Shown here: positions 53,118 to 61,923 of the stretch, piece by piece
Position numbering within the stretch: position 1 is the stretch's first letter
Layout of the letters: each line of letters begins with the position of its first letter
Source: Caballeronia sordidicola
GTDB lineage: Bacteria; Pseudomonadota; Gammaproteobacteria; Burkholderiales; Burkholderiaceae
Assembly (NCBI RefSeq): GCF_001544455.2
Contig: NZ_FCOC02000001.1
Coordinates: 1-64,000, forward strand
Direction of reading: 5' to 3'
DNA: 64,000 bases
Program-made: the position numbers and the translations under genes
The notes under the pieces: model-generated
Databases searched by the model: none
What the model saw: only the letters and a program-made list of their open reading frames with translations
What the model was told of the DNA's origin: nothing

Positions 53118-54209
53118 TTAGAAAAAGTGATTCATACCGAACGAGACGCCCGTCTGTTTGTCATGCCCGGACGGATTCAGCGTTGAGTTCGTCACGTAGA
53201 CGCCCGTGAAATGCGTGTAGTCGATATCGGCATATAGCTCCGTGCTTTTCGACAGCGAATAGCTGATGCCCAGAATGGCGACGCCCTTCCTGCCGTCCAC
53301 GCCGCCCGTCGAGTTCTTGTTGTCGTAATACGCTCCCGTTACGTTGAAGTCCGTCAATGCCTGATAGCGGAAACCGCCCCACAGATATTGATTGCGCGTC
53401 TCGCCGTGCACCGTTGAGGGAACGTCTTGTGTTGCGAGCGAATAGCCGCCCATCAGTTGAACGGGACCGAGCGTCACGGCGCCGCCAGCGGTGTATTGAT
53501 TGTTGGCGAAATACGTATTCGATGTAGCCGAAAACGGGTTCGAGCGATGCGTGTAGCCTGCGCCGAACTTGAACATTTTAGTGTGATAGTTCAAGCCGCC
53601 CGCGAGCATGGTGCCGCTGGCGAGACTGCCTGCCACGCCGCCCGGCGCATAGACCGCGCGCGCCGTCCACGGGCCGAAGTCGCCGTGGTAATGGATAGCG
53701 TTGTCGTCGCGGCCGCTGGTGCCGCCCGAAATCGCCGCGGCTTCGGTAATGCCCAGATAGTGCAGGTCGAACGGCTCGAAGTCCTTGATCAACCGGTGCT
53801 GCAGCGTGAACTGATGGCCTATGTTGACCTGGCCGAACGGGCCACCCAGTCCCACTGTCGACGTACGCTGGAATAACTGGTTAGTGCTGCTGCTGTTGGC
53901 GCCCGTCGAGAGAATGTAGCCCGCTTCAAGATTGAAGCGGACGTAGTATCCACCGCCCAGGTCCTCAATGCCGAGAAAGCCCCAGCGATTCGACTTGTAC
54001 ACGCCGTTCGACGCCATCGTCAGCGCCGCGCCGCCGGCCTTCGTGCCGTTCACGACATTACGCAGGCCGCCGTCCAGCGAGCCATACAATGTGACGCTGC
54101 TTTGCGCGTGAGCCGCGCCGCCTGACAGGCTAACCAGGGTCATAGCGGCTAGCGAGCGTCTTAGACCGATCCTGCGCGCGCTGCGACCTGCTCTTCCAAT
54201 CTGAAACAT
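53118..54209 (-). CDS. Gram-negative trimeric porin (OmpC/Omp32 type), copy 1
   Basis: A protein of 363 residues from the ATG at 54209, preceded by GGAGGAG; the longer frame upstream was rejected. The signal peptide ends at AHAQSS near residue 37, followed by SSVTLYGSLDGGL, the standard first strand of Burkholderiales porins, and the barrel ends in an aromatic residue (GMNHFF). It should give passage to small anions. It stands beside another porin and transporters in the aromatic-catabolic block and probably admits its substrate. Confidence 0.9.
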   Translation of the reverse strand: MFQIGRAGRSARRIGLRRSLAAMTLVSLSGGAAHAQSSVTLYGSLDGGLRNVVNGTKAGGAALTMASNGVYKSNRWGFLGIEDLGGGYYVRFNLEAGYILSTGANSSSTNQLFQRTSTVGLGGPFGQVNIGHQFTLQHRLIKDFEPFDLHYLGITEAAAISGGTSGRDDNAIHYHGDFGPWTARAVYAPGGVAGSLASGTMLAGGLNYHTKMFKFGAGYTHRSNPFSATSNTYFANNQYTAGGAVTLGPVQLMGGYSLATQDVPSTVHGETRNQYLWGGFRYQALTDFNVTGAYYDNKNSTGGVDGRKGVAILGISYSLSKSTELYADIDYTHFTGVYVTNSTLNPSGHDKQTGVSFGMNHFF

Positions 54210-54417
54210 ATCTCCTCCGTTGACATCGTTGAATTCGTGAGGTGGCTGGAACTGCGATGCGCTGCACTCCGCGTTGCCGTCGAGCGTGGATTGCACGCAG
54301 TTCGAATTCGAACCGCGTGCAACTACCCGCCATTGCGCTGCCTGAATTCGCGCGCCCCTACCTTTCCAGCTGCATTTCAATCAACAAAGGTCGCGCGCCG
54401 TCTGCGCGGACCGTCGA

Positions 54418-55461
54418 TCAGAACTGTGTGCGCAAACCGCCGCCGATCGTGGTGCCGGTCGCGAGCTTGCTCGCGCGATCGGACAGCACAGCCGCATAGA
54501 TATCGGTGCGCTTGGACAGCGGATAGTCGTACGAGAGCGCCCATGTGTTGCGATAAACGGAGCTATGGCCGGAACTCTTCGAATACGCGTCCGAGCCCAA
54601 AATCCTGCCGACGCCTACCGGAATCGCGAAGCCGATCTGGCCTGTATCGATGCCTACGTCGCCACTCGAAATCGAATCCCAGACGTGCTGATACTGGCCA
54701 TACAGCTTCACGAAGTTCAGGTCGTACGAGACGCCAAGGTTCGCCACTGACTGCGTCGTCAGTCCCGGCAGCACGGTGTCGAGATCGCCGGCGTTCAGGC
54801 TGTACTTGATCTGCTGATACACAACCGACGTCGCGAAACCGCCGTTGGTATAGGAGACCTGGCCACTCCACTTGTTCTGGCCGAGATGGCCCGGCTCGTT
54901 GCCAAACGAGTACATTGCGCGGCCGACAAGACCGTTAAACGACGGCGACGCGTAGTACACGGAGTTCCACCACTCGCCCGCATTACCGAATACGCCCTGA
55001 CCATTCACGCCAACGTAGCTCTGCAGCACAATTGGCGAGAACACGAACGAGTTGAAGAACGGGTTGAATGTAATTGTCGAGAACCACAGCAACGGAGGAA
55101 TCAGACCGGCGGTCGCCGTACCGTACCGGCCCGTCACGCCAACGTACGCATTACGCGAGAACAGGCCGTCATGCGGGAAGCCGGTGCGTCCCATCGTGCC
55201 GTTCTGGATGTTGAAATAACTTTCGAGGTCGAAGATGACCTTCGTGCCGCCACCGATATCTTCTGTCCCGCGCAGACCGAAATACGGCGCCGTCATACCG
55301 CCGCTGCCGGCTAAAACGCTCGACTGGCCGTTCATGGGCTTCTTGTAGCCGACAAACGCATCCAGAAGTCCGTAGAGCTGCACGCTCGATTGCGCATGTG
55401 CCGCCTCGGCCAACAGAGCTGCGCCGAGAACGAGTGCTTTCACCCCTGACTTTATTTTCAT
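54418..55461 (-). CDS. Gram-negative trimeric porin, copy 2
   Basis: A 347-residue porin with a signal peptide ending at AHAQSS (residue 24), first strand SSVQLYGLLDAFVGY, the usual loop pattern, and a terminal phenylalanine (GGGLRTQF). It is only moderately similar to copy 1, so the two are not a recent duplication. 208 bases separate them, and an NCS2 permease gene follows upstream on the same strand. Confidence 0.9.
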   Translation of the reverse strand: MKIKSGVKALVLGAALLAEAAHAQSSVQLYGLLDAFVGYKKPMNGQSSVLAGSGGMTAPYFGLRGTEDIGGGTKVIFDLESYFNIQNGTMGRTGFPHDGLFSRNAYVGVTGRYGTATAGLIPPLLWFSTITFNPFFNSFVFSPIVLQSYVGVNGQGVFGNAGEWWNSVYYASPSFNGLVGRAMYSFGNEPGHLGQNKWSGQVSYTNGGFATSVVYQQIKYSLNAGDLDTVLPGLTTQSVANLGVSYDLNFVKLYGQYQHVWDSISSGDVGIDTGQIGFAIPVGVGRILGSDAYSKSSGHSSVYRNTWALSYDYPLSKRTDIYAAVLSDRASKLATGTTIGGGLRTQF

Positions 55462-55675
55462 CTATGTCTCCTGCTTCTCCAAAACCTGGATTCCTGGCTG
55501 CGAAGCGAAGCGCTTTCGTACACGCTGGCACGTGTCGAATCGCACCCCGAAAGCTCGCTCTCTTTATTGATACGTACAACAAAATATAAAATCTGTACTA
55601 CCGAGTTTCTATATATGCCCCTGTACGATCCTGTTGCGAACAGTAGCCCGCGCGGACGTTTTTTGCGGCGTTGCC

Positions 55676-57094
55676 CTAAGCCTGCTTTTCCGCGCGCGAA
55701 GGCGTGGCCTGCGACGTCTTCGATGGCCGCCGGGAGCAAAGCAGCGTGTGCAGTGCGACGAGCGTGAGACCGCCTGAGATCACAGGCTGTTGAAGCACGA
55801 GCTGAAGCATCAGCGGCATTGCATGAATGACTTCGGGTGAGATGAAAAGACCGCCGAGGCCTACGAGAAAAGCGAGCCCCGACGCGATCAGCCGGCGATC
55901 GTCCCATTCCACCTGCGCAAGAATGTGCACGCCGTGCATGAAAACGATGCCGAACAACAGCGTTGCGGCGGCCGAAATCACCGGTATCGGCACAACGACG
56001 AGCAGCATGTCGAATTTGACGCAACCACCGAGGACGATCAGAAGAACGCCAGCGGCTAGCGTCACGAAGCGCGAACCAACGCGCGTCGCGCGCAGAATGC
56101 CGATGTTGTCTGGATAAGCAATCGTGCTGAAGCCACCGCACGTTGCCGCGACAACCGAGCCGAGCGCGACGCCGAACAGTCCTTCGGACATGCGGCCCGG
56201 ACTCAGCGTTTCTTCGCCCCATTCGGCGACGGTCTGGTAGAGGGCCATCGACCCCATGCCCGCCGGAATCAGCACGAGCAGGAACACCGCAACAAAATCG
56301 GGGCGCACGCCGAAGCCGAACGGAAAGATGCGCGGCTCGACAACAAGCGGCGCCGCGGCCACTGCAGCAAACGAAATGGGCTCGAACAACGTGTAGGCCA
56401 GCGTGCCAAGCGCGAGGCCGAGCAGGATTGCGACGCGACGCAGCCGACGGCCGCCCCACAGCATCGCAAACACGATACCGGCCACCGCAATTGCGCCGGA
56501 AAGCAGGTTCACGACCGGAAAGCCAGGGCTTTTTGCGCTGCCGATCCAGGTCGGCAGCGCAACGCTGGCAATCTGCACCACGATCAACATCACAATCATC
56601 CCGGAGATGATAGGCAGGCGTAAATGCCGCGCGAACATGCCCACCACGCTGCGTCCGCGGATCGGCACCGTGAGGAGGCACCAGATCAGCGACGCGACGA
56701 AGAACGATCCGAATGCCGTAGCGAGGCCTCCCGACTGCAAATGGCCGACCGCCAGGAGCGCGCCGAAACTGCCCGCGTAGGGACCCTGCGCGATCGGCAG
56801 GCGCAACAGCAGAACCGATTGCAGGATCGTGATGATTCCGCACGCCATGAAGGTCATCCCGTACAGGTACGCAATCTGCGGATCGGGCAAATGAAATGCG
56901 CGGCCGAGAAGTCCCGGGAACACAAACATGCCCGTCATTCCGAATACGTTCTGCAGTGCAAGCACGGCGAGTTGCGAGAGTGGCAACCGCTCGTTGATCC
57001 CGACGTCGAAGACGCGCGCGGACGGATTTTTTGCGGCGGCCTCCTGGATCGAAGCGCCGGGTTTCAGCATGTCTGTACTCAAGGTGTGTTCCAT
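55676..57094 (-). CDS. NCS2-family nucleobase/heterocycle permease
   Basis: A 472-residue membrane protein with about 14 helices. The start may also be at 57070. The family's signature region is visible as GGFSTIAYPDNIGILRATRVGSR near residue 315, which keeps the N-x-G-x4-T-R pattern but shows Ile where the polar Gln/Glu of purine and uracil transporters usually is. It also shows PIPVISAAATLLFGIVFMHGV near 370. This suggests a transported heterocycle different from xanthine or uracil. It lies between a porin and an MFS transporter in the catabolic block. Confidence 0.88.
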   Translation of the reverse strand: MEHTLSTDMLKPGASIQEAAAKNPSARVFDVGINERLPLSQLAVLALQNVFGMTGMFVFPGLLGRAFHLPDPQIAYLYGMTFMACGIITILQSVLLLRLPIAQGPYAGSFGALLAVGHLQSGGLATAFGSFFVASLIWCLLTVPIRGRSVVGMFARHLRLPIISGMIVMLIVVQIASVALPTWIGSAKSPGFPVVNLLSGAIAVAGIVFAMLWGGRRLRRVAILLGLALGTLAYTLFEPISFAAVAAAPLVVEPRIFPFGFGVRPDFVAVFLLVLIPAGMGSMALYQTVAEWGEETLSPGRMSEGLFGVALGSVVAATCGGFSTIAYPDNIGILRATRVGSRFVTLAAGVLLIVLGGCVKFDMLLVVVPIPVISAAATLLFGIVFMHGVHILAQVEWDDRRLIASGLAFLVGLGGLFISPEVIHAMPLMLQLVLQQPVISGGLTLVALHTLLCSRRPSKTSQATPSRAEKQA

Positions 57095-57222
57095 TAGACC
57101 AAAACTGTCTGGCGACGCGGACCAAAGCCGTGCGCTCCATTGCCTTCAGGCGTTATCGCATGAAGGAAACACCCACACTTCCGGGGGCGGACGGCTTACC
57201 GTCCAGCTTTCTTTAGTGATCC

Positions 57223-58521
57223 TCAGTTGTCGAGCGGAACACCCTTGGTCTCGGGACCGAACCAGATCGACACCATGCCAACAATAAAGAGCAGCGATAC
57301 AGCCGCCGATGCCGCCGGAAACGACCCAAATTTCGCGACCACGGCATTGCCGGCGATCGGACCAATACTTGTCAGCGCGCGTGCCATGTTCCAGCAAAAG
57401 CCCTGCCCTGTCGCGCGCACGCGGGTCGGGAAGAGTTCGGGCAGGTAAGCGGCAAAGGTGCCGAACGCGCCGATGACAAAGTAGCCGTACACCGGCATCA
57501 GCCATAGCACACCGCCAATGTCGTGCACCGTCATGAACAGCACCAGCGACACCACGAGCGACCCGGCCGAAAAGATGAAGTACGACATCCGGCGGCCGAG
57601 CGCGTCGAGCATCCAGATCAGCGTCAGGTAGCCGAGCGTTGCGCCGATCATCATCAGGATGAAGGCATAGCTGACCGTCTTGCTGATGTCGCCATGGTCG
57701 GCGGCTGCAATCGACAGTTGATGGATCCAGCTCGGCAGGAAAGTGAGGCCGCCCCAGCATCCGAGCATCGCGGCCGACGAAACAATCACGCCGATGATCG
57801 TCTTGCGGCGCAGTCCTGGCGCAAAGATGGCGGTGAAGGTTTGCATCGCGGATTCGGCTATCACGCTGTCGCGCACCTGCACCCAGCGTTGGGGCTCGGG
57901 CACGAAGCGGCGCACGAGAATGGTGACAAGCGCGGGCGCGGCGCCCACACCGAGTACGACGCGCCAGCCGAAGCGGCCGAGCAGCAGGTTGTCGAGCGCC
58001 GCCGCGAGAAAGCCGAACGCGAACGCCATCTGCATGATCTGCATGGCGCGGGCGCGTTGCCGGCCGGGCCACGACTCGGCAACGAGCGCGGCGCCCGCCG
58101 CCCATTCACCGCCGATGCCGAAACCGGCCAGCGCCTGCGCGACAGCAAGCTGGCTCCATGTCCTCGAGAATGCGCTCAGCAGCGTGAAGGCCGCATAGAT
58201 GAAGATGGTCCAGGCCATGATGCGCGAACGGCCGAAGCGGTCGGCGGCCACGCCGAACAGCACGCCTCCGATACCCCACGTCAGCAGCTTGCCCGCAATG
58301 ATGTAGCTGCCGATCTTGCTGATTTCTGCCGCGTCGGTGCTGTGCAGCAACTGGCTGACGCTCGGCACAAGCACGAGCGTGAAGAGATTCAGGTCCATCG
58401 AGTCGAACATCCAGCCGAGGAACGCTGAAATCAGCGCCAGCCACTGATAGCGCGACAGCTTGAATCCCTGCGGCTCGGCCGAAGCCACCGACACGGGCTT
58501 GGCGCCTTGAGATGTGCCCAT
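57223..58521 (-). CDS. MFS transporter, aromatic-acid/sugar-porter type
   Basis: A protein of 432 residues from the ATG at 58521, where AGGAG precedes; 33 codons upstream in frame were rejected. Twelve helices are expected, with the loop 2-3 motif GVAADRFGRSRIM near residue 75 and the GFGIGGEWAAGAAL segment near 117, as in the aromatic acid:proton symporters. Several copies of the GntR motif lie about 110-150 bases upstream. It would import an aromatic or heterocyclic acid used by the enzymes in this block. Confidence 0.9.
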   Translation of the reverse strand: MGTSQGAKPVSVASAEPQGFKLSRYQWLALISAFLGWMFDSMDLNLFTLVLVPSVSQLLHSTDAAEISKIGSYIIAGKLLTWGIGGVLFGVAADRFGRSRIMAWTIFIYAAFTLLSAFSRTWSQLAVAQALAGFGIGGEWAAGAALVAESWPGRQRARAMQIMQMAFAFGFLAAALDNLLLGRFGWRVVLGVGAAPALVTILVRRFVPEPQRWVQVRDSVIAESAMQTFTAIFAPGLRRKTIIGVIVSSAAMLGCWGGLTFLPSWIHQLSIAAADHGDISKTVSYAFILMMIGATLGYLTLIWMLDALGRRMSYFIFSAGSLVVSLVLFMTVHDIGGVLWLMPVYGYFVIGAFGTFAAYLPELFPTRVRATGQGFCWNMARALTSIGPIAGNAVVAKFGSFPAASAAVSLLFIVGMVSIWFGPETKGVPLDN

Positions 58522-58904
58522 TGTTCTTGTCTCCTGATCTTCCGCCGAGAGGCGAGCGATTTGTGTGGTACGGGTCATATCGCCCGATCTCATCATTTGG
58601 CGCAGTATAGCGTAATGCAATTAGATTGCAATACAGATTATTGTATTACGGTCGTGCGTAATACTGTTGTCGTTCAGGGTTCGGCGTGGAGCGACGCGGG
58701 AAGACCGACAGAAAAAGGCGATTTTTACAGCAGGCAAACTGACAGGAATCCGGCTGAAAGATGTACTGAAAGCAACGACAACGCGGATGAGAGAGATAAA
58801 GCAGCGGCTTGAATTGCGCCGCGCCGCGAAGGGCCCTTCCATGCCCGACGTATCAAGATTGTCGAGCGTGAAAAGAATAATTAGCAGGCGCGGCGTTCGC
58901 CGAG
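58522..58904. promoter_or_regulatory. Upstream region of the MFS gene with repeated operator motif
   Basis: A 383-base region with no credible gene. ATTGTATTACG at 58640-58650 and CGTAATACTGT at 58657-58667 form an inverted repeat, preceded by AATACA-N6-TGTATT overlapping at 58630-58647. The right part, toward the GntR gene end, showed nothing recognisable. Confidence 0.6.
58640..58667. promoter_or_regulatory. Putative operator of the second GntR regulator (MFS side)
   Basis: ATTGTATTACG and CGTAATACTGT face each other with six bases between. The first arm is the exact reverse complement of CGTAATACAAT found at 59633-59643 upstream of the GntR gene. Placement is about 120-145 bases before the MFS start. 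Confidence 0.6.
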
Positions 58905-59588
58905 TTAAGTGGTCACCGCAGCAAGCACCTGCACAGCAAGCCTTTCAGCTTGCTCCACATGGCGCTTGCACGCCGCGGCAGCCGCGTCGGCGTCGTTGCG
59001 CATGACTGCATCGACGATCGTCGCGATTTCGTCGTAGCTTTGTGGAAGGCGCCCTTCTTGAGAAAGCGTCGTCGCGCGCAACATCATCACGCGCGTGTGA
59101 ACCAGACGCAGCATTTCAGTGAGGACCGGATTGCTGGCGCCTTCGAGCATTACGTCGTAGAACTGCGCCTTCTGTTTCAGGAACAGCATGGTGCTGTCCT
59201 CTCCCTTCATGTCCCGTATCAAAGCGAGCTTGGTCAGCGCCAGCTTCAACGCCGCGCGGTGTTCGTCCGTCGCCCGCTCGGTGAACTGGCGGCCCGCCAG
59301 CGCTTCCAGCACCGCGCGCACTTCATAAAGGCCTCTCGCCTCATCTCCGGTCATTACGGAGACGATCGGACCTTTGTGCGGAATGATCTGCACAAGCCCT
59401 TCCGCTACCAGTTGGCTCAACGCCTCACGCACCAGCGTGCGGCTCACGCCCAGCATTTCGCACAACTCGCGCTCGATCAACCGGTCGCCCGGCTTGAAGG
59501 TCAAGTCGCTGATACACGAGCGCAAACCATCGATCACCTGTTGGCGCAACGTCGCCACCGGCCGCACTACCAGTCTGTTGGTATTCAT
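58905..59588 (-). CDS. GntR/FCD-family transcriptional regulator, second copy
   Basis: A 227-residue regulator. The winged helix has LIERELCEMLGVSRTLVREALSQLVAEGLV (two parts, residues 37-67). The FCD domain has LYEVRAVLEALAGRQ near residue 93 and a late IVDAVMRNDADAAAAACKRHVEQAERL helix. It is divergent from the CMD gene, and motif copies lie in the shared promoter and upstream of the MFS gene. It therefore likely controls this catabolic block and itself. Confidence 0.9.
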   Translation of the reverse strand: MNTNRLVVRPVATLRQQVIDGLRSCISDLTFKPGDRLIERELCEMLGVSRTLVREALSQLVAEGLVQIIPHKGPIVSVMTGDEARGLYEVRAVLEALAGRQFTERATDEHRAALKLALTKLALIRDMKGEDSTMLFLKQKAQFYDVMLEGASNPVLTEMLRLVHTRVMMLRATTLSQEGRLPQSYDEIATIVDAVMRNDADAAAAACKRHVEQAERLAVQVLAAVTT

Positions 59589-59632
59589 TCCTTCCCTTTG
59601 CCATTTGAATTAACGGGAGCCGCGCCAATCTT

Positions 59633-59643
59633 CGTAATACAAT
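59633..59643. promoter_or_regulatory. Putative operator, copy upstream of the second GntR gene
   Basis: CGTAATACAAT lies in the divergent promoter region between the GntR and CMD genes, matching the arm at 58640-58650 exactly in inverse orientation. Confidence 0.6.
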
Positions 59644-59682
59644 CATATTGACATTTCGTGGCGATGCTCCGATACTGCCTCT

Positions 59683-59693
59683 CATTATACAAT
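59683..59693. promoter_or_regulatory. Putative operator half-site upstream of the CMD gene
   Basis: CATTATACAAT agrees with CGTAATACAAT at nine of eleven positions and lies 33 bases before the CMD gene start, where it could overlap the promoter. Confidence 0.45.
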
Positions 59694-59725
59694 CCTACAA
59701 CACCTCGATGAATCGAAGGATACTC

Positions 59726-60127
59726 ATGGAAGACATCACGCTGTCCGAACGTCGCGCTATCGGTGCAAAAATTCGCACGGAAGTGCTGGGTACGAGCCAC
59801 ACGCAAGGCAACGCCAACCCTCACCTTTTCGACACCGTGTTTCTCGAGTACACGGAAGACGTTTGCTGGGGCAACGTCTGGAATCGCGAAGGTCTCACGC
59901 GCGCGACGCGCAGCATGCTGAACCTCGCGATGCTGGCGTCGCTTGGCCGCTGGCACGAGTTCGAAGTGCATACGCGCGGCGCGGTGAACAATGGTGTGAC
60001 GGAAGAGCAGATTGCCGAAGTGGTGCTGCAGGCCGGCGTTTATGCAGGCATTCCTGTCGCGGCCGAAGGGCTGCGTCGCGCGAAGGCTGTCGTGCTCGAC
60101 CTGAAGGCGAAAGCTGCCGCGGCCTGA
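59726..60127 (+). CDS. Carboxymuconolactone decarboxylase-family protein (PcaC-like)
   Basis: A protein of 133 residues from the ATG at 59726; GAAGGA lies upstream, and longer in-frame starts were rejected. The CMD fold has RATRSMLNLAMLASLGRWHEFEVH near residue 52 (in parts) and VTEEQIAEVVLQAGVYAGIPVAAEGLR near 90. Here it could decarboxylate a carboxylactone in a ring-cleavage route; some members act on peroxides instead, but the CxxC of peroxidase-type members is absent, which favours the PcaC type. A hydrolase follows. Confidence 0.85.
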   Translation: MEDITLSERRAIGAKIRTEVLGTSHTQGNANPHLFDTVFLEYTEDVCWGNVWNREGLTRATRSMLNLAMLASLGRWHEFEVHTRGAVNNGVTEEQIAEVVLQAGVYAGIPVAAEGLRRAKAVVLDLKAKAAAA

Positions 60128-60305
60128 AAGCAGCTTGCGGTTCGCGACGGCGTCCGCGTGTTTGTCATCCGATAGTTGTCATCTCATCCCAGGCGCGCAT
60201 GCCTGGTGGTCCAGTGGGTCGCAGGCGTTTTGCGCAGCGGGTTGCCGACCCGGCGGCCGATCGCGCAAACCACCTGCCGCACCCCGCGCATTACCCGTAC
60301 ACGTC

Positions 60306-61100
60306 ATGTCTCATTCAACTTTCTGCGAAATCCCGGCTGGCCGCATTGCCTATTCCCGTCGCGGGACGGGCCGGCCACTGGTTCTGCTTCATCCGATCGG
60401 CGTCGACCGGAGCTGGTGGGACGAATACGTCGAGCACTGGGCGGCATCGCATGACGTCGTCGCGATCGACATTCGCGGCCACGGTGACTCCAGCCTTGTC
60501 ACTGCCCCCATCACGCTCGCGGATCATGCTGCCGATATCGCCGCGGTGCTGCGCCACGAGCGCCTGACCGGCGCGACCCTGATAGGGGTATCGATGGGCG
60601 GCATGATTGCGCAGCGTGTCGCGATCCAGTTTCCCGAGCTTGTTGGCGCGCTGATCCTGTGCGCCACGGCGGGCGGCTTCCCCGACGAAGTGCGCCCGCG
60701 CATTCTTGCGCGCGGCGACATGAGCCGGCAAGGCTCGATGTCGGAAGTGATCGACGACACCATCGCGCGCTGGTTCGCCACAGACACGCCGCGCCCCGAC
60801 CTTGTCCAGAAGTGCCGCGAACGTCTCGCCGCGGACGATTGGTATAGCTGGAGCGCGAACTGGCAAGCCATCTCGCTGCTCGACAATCTCGGCGAACTGC
60901 CGGGCGTGCCGGTACCGGCGCTCGTCGTTGCAGGCGACGCCGACGCGAGCATTGCGCCCGCGGTATCGCAAAAGATCGCCGATGCGTTGCCGGACAGCCG
61001 CTTCGTCGTGGTTCCGGGCGCGGCGCATTTTGGAGCGTTCGACATGCGCGAAGTCTTTACAACGGTATTCGACGATTTTCTATCGACTCCCGCTCGATGA
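60306..61100 (+). CDS. Alpha/beta hydrolase, 3-oxoadipate enol-lactonase (PcaD)-like
   Basis: A protein of 264 residues from the ATG at 60306; the frame extends upstream through intergenic sequence. It has LVLLHPIGVDRSWW near residue 25, the nucleophile elbow GVSMGGMIAQR near 95, Asp in VVAGDADASI near 212, and the histidine in VPGAAHFGAF near 240. This fits enol-lactone hydrolases that act after PcaC. With the CMD gene it resembles a partial beta-ketoadipate-type sequence. It is followed by the Cox genes. Confidence 0.85.
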   Translation: MSHSTFCEIPAGRIAYSRRGTGRPLVLLHPIGVDRSWWDEYVEHWAASHDVVAIDIRGHGDSSLVTAPITLADHAADIAAVLRHERLTGATLIGVSMGGMIAQRVAIQFPELVGALILCATAGGFPDEVRPRILARGDMSRQGSMSEVIDDTIARWFATDTPRPDLVQKCRERLAADDWYSWSANWQAISLLDNLGELPGVPVPALVVAGDADASIAPAVSQKIADALPDSRFVVVPGAAHFGAFDMREVFTTVFDDFLSTPAR

Positions 61101-61213
61101 AATGAAACGCGGGGCCGCCCCCCGCGTCAGGACAGTCACGCGCCGCGTGGCTCAGTAGCGACCAGATAAGTGGAGCGCCGCCCGTAACGGACCGAGCGCC
61201 CCAAGGAGGCAGT

Positions 61214-61894
61214 ATGGCAATCACAATCCGTTCGTCTTTCACCGTCGATGCACCGCTCCCGGACGTCTGGAAGACCATGATCGACATCGAACGGTCCGCA
61301 CCGTGTTTTCCGGGCGCGGAACTCAAGGAACAGCAGCCCGACGGCAGCTACAAGGGCGGCTTCACCGTGAAGCTCGGCCCGCTCACGCTCAAGTTCGCCG
61401 GCAAATTCAAGATTGCTGAACAAAACGACGCCGACCATACGGTCGTGGTGTCGGCAAGCGGCACCGACACGAAAGGCCGTGGCGGCGCGGATGCGCAGAT
61501 CAACGCAGCCGTCACCGACGCGGGCGGCGGCAAGACCAAGGTCGACGTGGTTTCGGACGTGAACCTGTCGGGCACGGTCGCGCAGTACGGACGCGGCGCC
61601 GGCATGATCGAGGCGCTCTCGCAGCAACTGCTGAATCAGTTCGCCAAAAATCTGACCGCGCTCATCGAAGCAGACGCGGCGCATTCCGCACAAGCCGCAC
61701 CGGACACCGCGAATGATCCGGTTGCATCGGGTGCGGCCGGTGAACCGGACGCACCCAGGCCCGCCACTGAAACGCGCCGTCCGCCGCCCGTGCCTGTCGC
61801 ACCACTGGACGCCGGCGCGCTCATGCGCGGGGCAATGTGGCAGTCGATCCGGAACTTCTTCGCGCGGCTCTTCGGGACCAAGCAGCAGCACTGA
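61214..61894 (+). CDS. coxG: CoxG-like SRPBCC protein
   Basis: A 226-residue protein. The SRPBCC-type pocket domain (about residues 1-150) has LPDVWKTMIDIERSAPCFPGAEL and KVDVVSDVNLSGTVAQYGRG. A proline/alanine-rich linker (about 160-200) and a hydrophobic C-terminal tail (MWQSIRNFFARLFG, near residue 208) follow. CoxG proteins serve Mo-hydroxylases of the CODH type as membrane-recruiting or quinone-handling partners. AGGAGG precedes the ATG. It is the first of the coxG-M-S-L run. Confidence 0.87.
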   Translation: MAITIRSSFTVDAPLPDVWKTMIDIERSAPCFPGAELKEQQPDGSYKGGFTVKLGPLTLKFAGKFKIAEQNDADHTVVVSASGTDTKGRGGADAQINAAVTDAGGGKTKVDVVSDVNLSGTVAQYGRGAGMIEALSQQLLNQFAKNLTALIEADAAHSAQAAPDTANDPVASGAAGEPDAPRPATETRRPPPVPVAPLDAGALMRGAMWQSIRNFFARLFGTKQQH

Positions 61895-61923
61895 AGACAC
61901 CACGCCGCACTATTGGAGCACGC

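Noticed and set aside
55458..57140. 560-codon minus-strand frame covering the permease region
   Set aside because: It is a shifted frame over the NCS2 permease gene, rich in Arg, Ala and Cys with no domain. High-GC codon use produces such shadows.
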